From positions 95,711 through 159,710 of the forward strand of contig JAQGDQ010000381.1 of the NCBI GenBank assembly GCA_030141605.1: a stretch of 64,000 nt of DNA. Direction: 5' to 3'. Within the stretch, counting starts at the first letter, position 1. Each line of letters opens with the position of its first letter. Shown here piece after piece: positions 35,601 through 44,600 of the stretch. Below the pieces are notes generated by a model that saw nothing but the letters and a program-made list of their open reading frames with translations, was not told the origin of the DNA and did not search any database. The position numbers and the translations under genes are program-made. Source of the stretch: Tubiluchus corallicola. Lineage: Eukaryota > Priapulida > Priapulimorpha > Priapulimorphida > Tubiluchidae.

Positions 35601-38600
35601 ACAAAGAAATTTGGAGAGGCAGGTGAGTGATATGCACCGCTTCCAGTGTCTCCATGCTTCCACCTGAAGGTGAGTGATATGCACCGCTTCCAGTGTCTCC
35701 ATGCTTCCACCTGAAGGTGAGTGATATGCACCGCTTCCAGTGTCTCCGTGCTTCCACCTGAAGGTGAGTGATATGCACCGCTTCCAGTGTCTCCATGCTT
35801 CCACCTGGAGGTGAGTGATATGCACCGCTTCCAGTGTCTCCGTGCTTCCACCTGGAGGTGACTGATATGCACCGCTTTCAGTGTCTCCGTGCTTCCACCT
35901 GGAGGCGAGTGACATGCACCACTTCCAGTGTCTCCGTGCTTCCACCTGGAGGCGAGTGAGTAAACGATTTGCTTCAGCATGATAAATGAGAAGTTTTTAA
36001 AAGCAGTTTAAAAATAAAAATTGTGTAATTGTGTTTAAAGATTTAATTCTTTTTATTGTTTGCAGTTCGTCAGTCCAGTAGACGTGTTCGATGCTGAGAA
36101 GGAGGAAAGAGTTAAACAATCAGTGAAAGAATCCGATGTGGACGATGCAATAAGCATCACGAGTGAAAAATCTTTTCTTTCTTCTCCGTCGTCCGATCTA
36201 GCGAGTCAGAAATCCAATTCTGCTAAGAAGAGAAAGAGAAGTAAGATATTCGGTCGCCGTCGGAAGTACACCAGACACAAACCTTACATCCCGCATGTGA
36301 AAGGAACCGATGCAAGTCCCGGTATGACTAACAACAGTGATGCGGAGGATGATGAAAACACCAGGTCTACTAATAGTACGGTGAGGATGCTAGATTCGTG
36401 TGAAAATAGCATGCAGCAGAATGAAACGCTAGAGAACAGATGCAAAAGAAAGTTGCATTTTCCTGCAGAGGGCACCACACCCTCGTCTCGGTTCCCAGAC
36501 GCTAAACACGATAAGCAAGAGGCACTTGAGATCTGCAGAGATGAAGTAGATAGTTGTATAAGAGACGTATTGAACGATTTGATCTCGTGTGTTGAAAACG
36601 TTACCAGGGGCAAAGAACAATGTGATGTTTGTTGCATTCATTCGTCTTGGTGCGCATTGTTTAAATCACATTGTTGTTCACTGACGTCAAACAGCAAACA
36701 AGACTTTGCCGATCGTGGTTTACAAAGTTGTGATAAAATTCTCAAATGTCCTACGATAAATAATGGTTTAGTTAGTGATTTGTTGATACCCGCTGTACTT
36801 AAACGTACCCCTTCAACTGAACATATGACAGATCGCAATTTAGTCGATGGAAATACGAAGGTCAGTGAGAAACTTATCCCGAATTTCATCCCGTCTACTT
36901 GGAGGCATTATGTCGACAAGAGGGGTGCTTGCACTTGCGGCAGTTTTTCAGAGAATTTGCCGCGATGGACGCAACTCGAATTTCCTACCTCGGTCGAAGA
37001 TGCGGACTTTGTGATGGTCGCCGAGGACGTGGAGCAACTCCGGTCGCTTGCAAAAAAATTTGAGTCGCCGCCAGTGCCTTTAAAGAAAACGAGGAAGCGT
37101 GTAAGTATGTCGGTAACACTTTTCTTCTGCTAAAAAAGATCAGGTTGTGTGATTACGGCGCTTTTGACGGTGCGTTATCATTCAAGTTTGAAATAAGACC
37201 CGCTGACCGTAGCAGGTTTAGCTTTTTAGAGATTTCATAGACTTGCTGGCACCTCTTAACTCCTCCAGGACCGCACCATTGAAAATACGTCTTATAAGAT
37301 CTATGTTACATCTCATTTTACACTAAATGTACCACTTCATGCAAAAAAACTTTTCAAATTAACTTCAAAAACTTAACTCTTTTAAGACCGCACCATTTGA
37401 AATAGCTCTTATAAGACCTTTGACGTTTCTGCTACTGTATGAGCACAGACATAACTAAATGATTACAAATTGGCTGCTGTTTTATTCGGGAGAGTCTCGG
37501 CTATCCAATCATGCTTTTTCATTAAACATTGATAAGTGATTTAATTGGATACAATTAAGCAACTTCATTATAGTCTGTTGAGTAGCTTAGTCTGGTGTAC
37601 ACATGCACAATCGTACTCACTATTTTATGTTATGCATTTTTTATATCATTTTTATACATTTTATGTTATGCAGCTACAGAAGCAGAAGCCATGCATCGCA
37701 GAACTGTACGAACGTTTACACAACATGTTAATTGAACTGAGTCCATTTGAGCACAAACTTCTACAGGCGGCACGCAGAGCTCGTCACAAACTGAAGAAAG
37801 ATTATGACCTGTGGCAGACGAAAGGAGATGCGAAGGTTTGTCATTTTTCTTTAGCTGGCACTGGTAGATGTAACTGTTACAGACTTTACATGGTTTCGTA
37901 AACAAAGCAGTCCTTCTTCTACAGAAATTGCCAAGCTGTTGTGTTACTGGGGTGTCCTTCTTCTACAGAAATTGCCAAGCTGTTGTGTTACTGGGGTGTC
38001 CTTCTTCTACAGAAATTACCAAGCTGTTGTGTTACTGGGGTGTCCTTCTATAGAAATTGCCAAGCTGTTGTGTTACTGGGGCGTCCTTCTTCTACAGAAA
38101 TTACCAAGCTGTTGTGTTACTGGGGTGTCCTTCTTCTACAGAAATTACCAAGCTGTTGTGTTACTGGGGCATCCTTCTTCTACAGAAATTGCCAAGCTGT
38201 TGTGTTACTGGGGTGTCCTTCTTCTACAGAAATTACCAAGCTGTTGTGTTACTGGGGTGTCCTTCTTCTACAGAAATTGCCAAGCTGTTGTGTTACTGGG
38301 GTGTCCTTCTTCTACAGAAATTGCCAAGCTGTTGTGTTACTGGGGTGTCCTTCTTCTACAGAAATTACCAAGCTGTTGTGTTACTGGGGTGTCCTTCTTA
38401 TACAGAAATTGCCAAGCTGTTGTGTTACTGGGGTGTCCTTCTTCTACAGAAATTGCCAAGCTGTTGTGTTACTGGGATGTCCTTCTTCTACGGAAATTGC
38501 CAAGCTGTTGTGTTACTGGGGTGTCCTTCTTATACAGAAATTGCCAAGCTGTTGTGTTACTGGGGTGTCCTTCTTCTATGGAAATTGCCAAGCTGTTGTG

Positions 38601-41600
38601 TTACTGGGGTGTCCTTCTTCTACAGAAATTACCAAGCTGTTGTGTTACTGGGGTGTCCTCCTTCTACGGAAATTGCCAAGCTGTTGTGTTACTGGGGCGT
38701 CCTTCTTCTACAGAAATTACCAAGCTGTTGTGTTACTGGGGTGTCCTTCTACAGAAATTGCCAAGCTGTTGTGTTACTGGGGTGTCCTTCTACAGAAATT
38801 ACCAAGCTGTTGTGTTACTGGGGTGTCCTTCTTCTTCAGAAATTACCAAGCTGTTGTGTTACTGGGGTGTCCTTCTATAGAAATTGCCAAGCTGTTGTGT
38901 TACTGGGGTGTCCTTCTTCTACAGAAATTACCAAGCTGTTGTGTTACTGGGGTGTCCTTCTATAGAAATTGCCAAGCTGTTGTGTTACTGGGGCGTCCTT
39001 CTTCTACGGAAATTGCCAAGCTGTTGTGTTACTGGGGTGTCCTTCTTCTACAGAAATTGCCAAGTTGTTGTGTTACTGGGGTGTCCTTCTTCTACAGAAA
39101 TTACCAAGCTGTTGTGTTACTGGGGTGTCCTTCTATAGAAATTGCCAAGCTGTTGTGTTACTGGGGCGTCCTTCTACAGAAATTGCCAAGCTGTTGTGTT
39201 ACTGGGGTGTCCTTCTATAGAAATTGCCAAGCTGTTGTGTTACGGCTTCTTCACAAAATTACCAAGCTGTTGTGTTACTGGGGTGTCCCCTATAGAAATT
39301 GCCAAGCTGTTGTGTTACTGGGGCGTCCTTCTTCTACGGAAATTGCCAAGCTGTTGTGTTACTGGGGTGTCCTTCTTCTACAGAAATTGCCAAGTTGTTG
39401 TGTTACTGGGGTGTCCTTCTTCTACAGAAATTACCAAGCTGTTGTGTTACTGGGGTGTCCTTCTATAGAAATTGCCAAGCTGTTGTGTTACTGGGGCGTC
39501 CTTCTTCTACAGAAATTACTAAGCTGTTGTGTTACTGGGGTGCCCTTCTTCTACAGAAATTGCCAAGCTGTTGTGTTACTGGGGCATCCTTCTTCTACAG
39601 AAATTGCCAAGCTGTTGTGTTACTGGGGCGTCCTTCTTCTACAGAAATTACCAAGCTGTTGTGTTACTGGGGCGTCCTTCTTCTACAGAAATTACCAAGC
39701 TGTTGTGTTACTGGGGTGTCCTTCTACAGAAATTGCCAAGCTGTTGTGTTACTGGGGTGTCCTTCTACAGAAATTACCAAGCTGTTGTGTTACTGGGGTG
39801 TCCTTCTTCTACAGAAATTGCCAAGCTGTTGTGTTACTGGGGCATCCTTCTTCTACAGAAATTACCAAGCTGTTGTGTTACTGGGGTGTCCTTCTTCTAC
39901 AGAAATTACCAAGCTGTTGTGTTACTGGGGCGTCCTTCTTCTACAGAAATTATCAAGCTGTTGTGTTACTGGGGTGTCCTTCTTCTACAGAAATTGCCAA
40001 GCTGTTGTGTTACTGGGGTGTCCTTCTTCTACAGAAATTACCAAGCTGTTGTGTTACTGGGGTGTCCTTCTACAGAAATTGCCAAGCTGTTGTGTTACTG
40101 GGGTGTCCTTCTACAGAAATTACCAAGCTGTTGTGTTACTGGGGTGTCCTTCTTCTACAGAAATTACCAAGCTGTTGTGTTACTGGGGCATCCTTCTTCT
40201 ACAGAAATTGCCAAGCTGTTGTGTTACTGGGGTGTCCTTCTTCTACAGAAATTACCAAGCTGTTGTGTTACTGGGGCGTCCTTCTTCTACAGAAATTGCC
40301 AAGCTGTTGTGTTACTGGGGTGTCCTTCTTCTACAGAAATTACCAAGCTGTTGTGTTACTGGGGTGTCCTTCTTCTACAGAAATTACCAAGCTGTTGTGT
40401 TACTGGGGCGTCCTTCTTATACAGAAATTACCAAGCTGTTGTGTTACTGGGGCGTCCTTCTTCTACGGAAATTGCCAAGCTGTTGTGTTACTGGGGCGTC
40501 CTTCTTCTACAGAAATTACCAAGCTGTTGTGTTACTGGGGTGTCCTTCTTATACAGAAATTGCCAAGCTGTTGTGTTACTGGGGTGTCCTTCTTCTACGG
40601 AAATTACCAAGCTGTTGTGTTACTGGGGTGTCCTTCTTCTACAGAAATTACCAAGCTGTTGTGTTACTGGGGCGTCCTCCTTCTACAGAAACTGCCAAGC
40701 TGTTGTGTTACTGGGGTGTCCTTCTTCTACAGAAACTGCCAAGCTGTTGTGTTACTGGGGCGTCCTCCTTCTACGGAAATTGCCAAGCTGTTGTGTTACT
40801 GGGGTGTCCTTCTACAGAAATTACCAAGCTGTTGTGTTACTGGGGAGTCCTTCTTCTATGGAAATTGCCAAGCTGTTGTGTTACTGGGGCGTCCTTCTTC
40901 TTCAGAAATTACCAAGCTGTTGTGTTACTGGGGCGTCCTCCTTCTACAGAAACTGCCAAGCTGTTGTGTTACTGGGGTGTCCTTCTTCTACAGAAACTGC
41001 CAAGCTGTTGTGTTACTGGGGCGTCCTCCTTCTACGGAAATTGCCAAGCTGTTGTGTTACTGGGGAGTCCTTCTTCTATGGAAATTGCCAAGCTGTTGTG
41101 TTACTGGGGCGTCCTTCTTCTTCAGAAATTACCAAGCTGTTGTGTTACTGGGGCGTCCTTCTTCTACAGAAATTACCAAGCTGTTGTGTTACTGGGATGT
41201 CCTTCTTCTACAGAAATTACCAAGCTGTTGTGTTACTGGGGTGTCCTGCTTCTACAGAAATTACCAAGCTGTTGTGTTACTGGAGTGTCCTTCTACAGAA
41301 ATTGCCAAACTGTTGTGTTACTGGATAGTCCTTCTTCTACAGAAATTACCAAGCTGTTGTGTTACTGGGGTGTCCTTCTACAGAAATTGCCAAGCTGTTG
41401 TGTTACCGGGGGTGACCAATGAGCTGTAGGTAATTTGGCTTTCCACAGTTTCATTGTACGCACTCGCAGTTGCTGTAGGACAAAGGTTAAGTGTACCACA
41501 GTAATGCGTCGTAACTCGTAACTCGTAACATGGGTAAAGCAAAGCTGTCCGTTCAGTGACTTCAGCTATCTGTTAAAAGCATGGGCTGCGAGGCGTTGTC

Positions 41601-44600
41601 AAGTGTACACAAATGCGTTGTCTGGAACACTTAACCGATGGCTTTTCACGATCGTCATCAATCGTTGAAACTGTGAAAAGGCTTAATAACGCTGATTGAC
41701 CGTCTGATCACTTAGTCATCTTAATGAATATTCAGCTTCTCAATGCAGTGGGATGTGACCAACAACTGGCTGGTCACCCCCAGTACAATTTCTCACCCTG
41801 CGCAAGTCCTGGCTAGACTGTAGACGCTCTTTTATTTGCATTATTGACCCCTTAAACACCACTGACAAAACCTTGTAAAGTCTGTATCAGACCCACAAGC
41901 GAACCCATATGAAAACACTATATGTATTGATAGTCATTGGTTTTCGACGCACGGTTGGTCACAGGGTCATAGGACAGTGACCGATGGTCATAATCAGCAA
42001 ACTTGACCAGAGATAGTTCTGGCCAAGTACTGAAACCCATTGATTTTGGGTCGAAAGGTCAAAGGTGAAGGTCACAAAGTGAAAAAATGTCAAAATAAAT
42101 TTTTGCTCATGACGACTACACGTTGAGGTCACCATGTGTGTCAAACCTCTGTTGAGTGCCCCCATACGGGTCACCATGTGGGTCAGACATCTATCAAGTG
42201 CCCCCATTCTAGTTGATTATAAGAATACTAAGCTAAAATAAAGAAAGGTCAGCTTCATAGTTGCGTTGTTTATTTTTCGTTCATACAGACTGGAGTTTGG
42301 TCAAGTGAAAGTGAAAACTCGTCAAGCTGTGAGACAGACGATGAAAATTCCGTTGATATGAAGGACGGCGACAACGAAGAGCAATTGCTGAACAGCAAAC
42401 AAAACCTTGCCTCTCCAGACACTAATGCAGCCTTAAAAGAATTCGTAGAAACTTCAACTGATGCAGATCAAACGGTAAAGAACTTGAACTGCCCTGAAAA
42501 TATAGAACTTAATGCAGATGTAACGGGAAGGCTAAGAAAATCCAGGTCTCAGCAAAGTCACCGTGGCAACCGAGCTTCAGAGATGCACGAAAACTTAAAG
42601 GGCAGAGGACGTCATAAAAAACGAAAAATTTCTCCGGAGTCTGTTCATTCGCCGAAGCGTCAAGAAGTCGCTGCACCATTAGTTTCATCGGCAAAATCTC
42701 AGCAATCTAACCGTCCTACCTTGACGACGACGTCGAATCCCAGACACGGCGCGAAAGCCGCCGCATCGTCCGCTAAGACGTCTTTGAGTAAAAGCTTACC
42801 TGTTTTAGCAAGAGTCGTCAACATGCCTAAGCAAACCGTCAGCAACTCGCAAGGAGTGGTGATGGTAAAATTATGTGCCGGAAGTAAAGTGATTGGGAGT
42901 GTACCGCTGACGGCATTGCAGGGTGCTGGAGCAAAGGAAAAAACTACGAGCTTCCAGAGCGGTGGAGCGAAGCAAAAAACTACCAGCTTCTCTTTGCCGC
43001 AGTCTGCTCAAGTACCGGCCAATAGCGTGACAGCTAGAATGGTAAATGCCAACGTAAAAGATAACTTGTTCACAAACGTAGAAGATAAACAGAAAGCAGT
43101 CTCGCCTGATACAGAGAACGATCATAAAGATGAAACAGGTAAAGGACCTGCAATGAATACTGCCAATGTTATCTATGGGACTATAGATGGTGAAAAATTT
43201 TTGCTAGTGCCTGGTCCTGCTACATCAGTTCACAGGACTGGTTCACCTGTTCTTAATAAAAACTATGGTGTCACCAATTCAAATAGAGTATTTGACTCTG
43301 CTAGTCACAAGCTTGAAAAATCACACGGAGCATGCTCAGAATTGAATAAAGCCGGTGCCGTTACCGCAGAAGTTTCGCCTTTACCGCATACTCAAACTAG
43401 TGATGTGAAACCGAGTACAAAAAACAGCGAAGGTGCTGAAGCTGCGCAGAGGAGCATTCCGTTCATCATCTTAAATGGAACTTCTTCGCCTGTAGGAGGT
43501 TCAAAAGAAGCCGCACGGCTTCTAAAGCCTTCGCAGACGTCTCTCTTGTCGGGTGGTGATCATCCGCGGCCACTTTTGCTGCGTTTCCTTCCGCAAACGG
43601 TGACACGTATGCCCTCTCCCGTCACCTCTACGGCTTCCGGAAAGTTTCAAACGATGCCTGTCACTGTTTCAGGCCTGAGGAATTCGGCTCCTAGACTCTT
43701 ATTACCATTGCAGGTGGTGCGAAAAAGTACTCACCCCGCACACCAGATCCAGAAGATTAACCTTAACACAACCTCATCACAATTATTTTGCTCCACAGAT
43801 CTCATAGGTCAACCGCAACCGCTAATACCTGTACTTCCTCAAGCGACTTCGGTAGACGGTCACCGAAAAATGACCACTGCCAACCCTTCTTCGGTCATTG
43901 AGGAAAATTTGTTAAATGTTGTTAATAACTGCAATCATGAGTCGAAAACTGCAATTTCACAAAATCTAACTCAAACTACGCATGCATTAGGCAGAAACGA
44001 GACCATTGACACACAGGATGTAAGAAAAACCATCTCCTGTTTGTCGGCACCCGGTCAGATCACTTGTAACAAACCAGCGTCTGACGTCAACACCACTGTG
44101 TCCTCAAACTGTGGTACTTCAGTCAATATTAATGCTTTTACTAGCCCTGTGAAAGCTGTGCGGTTTGTCAACTTTGACGTTCAGAAATTACCGTATCTCA
44201 GCACTGTTGCATCTACAGAGAAACTAGCACAAACAGCAGTTGGTGTCAAGCAGCAGATGATGGTCACAAACAAGCCTGGCTTTGTGGTGTCAAGTCTTTA
44301 CAGCAATAATGAGGCTGAAGCAAAACATACAAACGATTTTATGTCGGTTTCTGCGATAAACGCGTTGCCTACCAGCTGTTCTTTGCAGGTGAACGCTATT
44401 CCAAGTGCAGTGACTCAGCAGGTGAACGCTATTCCAAGTGCAGTGACTCAGCAGGTGAACGCTATTCCAAGTGCAGTGACTCAGCAGGTGAACGCTATTC
44501 CAAGTGCAGTGACTCAGCAGGTGAACGCTATTCCAAGTGCAGTGACTCAGCAGGCGAATGCTATTCCAAGTGCAGTGACTCAGCAGGTGAACGCTATTCC

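Noticed and set aside
35525-35980. Minus-strand open frames with HWKRC-type repeats
   Set aside because: Shadow of the 47-bp intron 12 array.
36284-36889. Several minus-strand open frames opposite exon 13
   Set aside because: Antisense shadows of a long coding exon whose splice sites and phase support the plus strand.
37941-41429. 1,162-codon plus-strand open frame and overlapping frames of 707, 599 and 313 codons
   Set aside because: They are the intron 14 minisatellite read through. Unit lengths of 44 and 41 bp cycle all three frames and none has a stop. No start context, splice support or domain.
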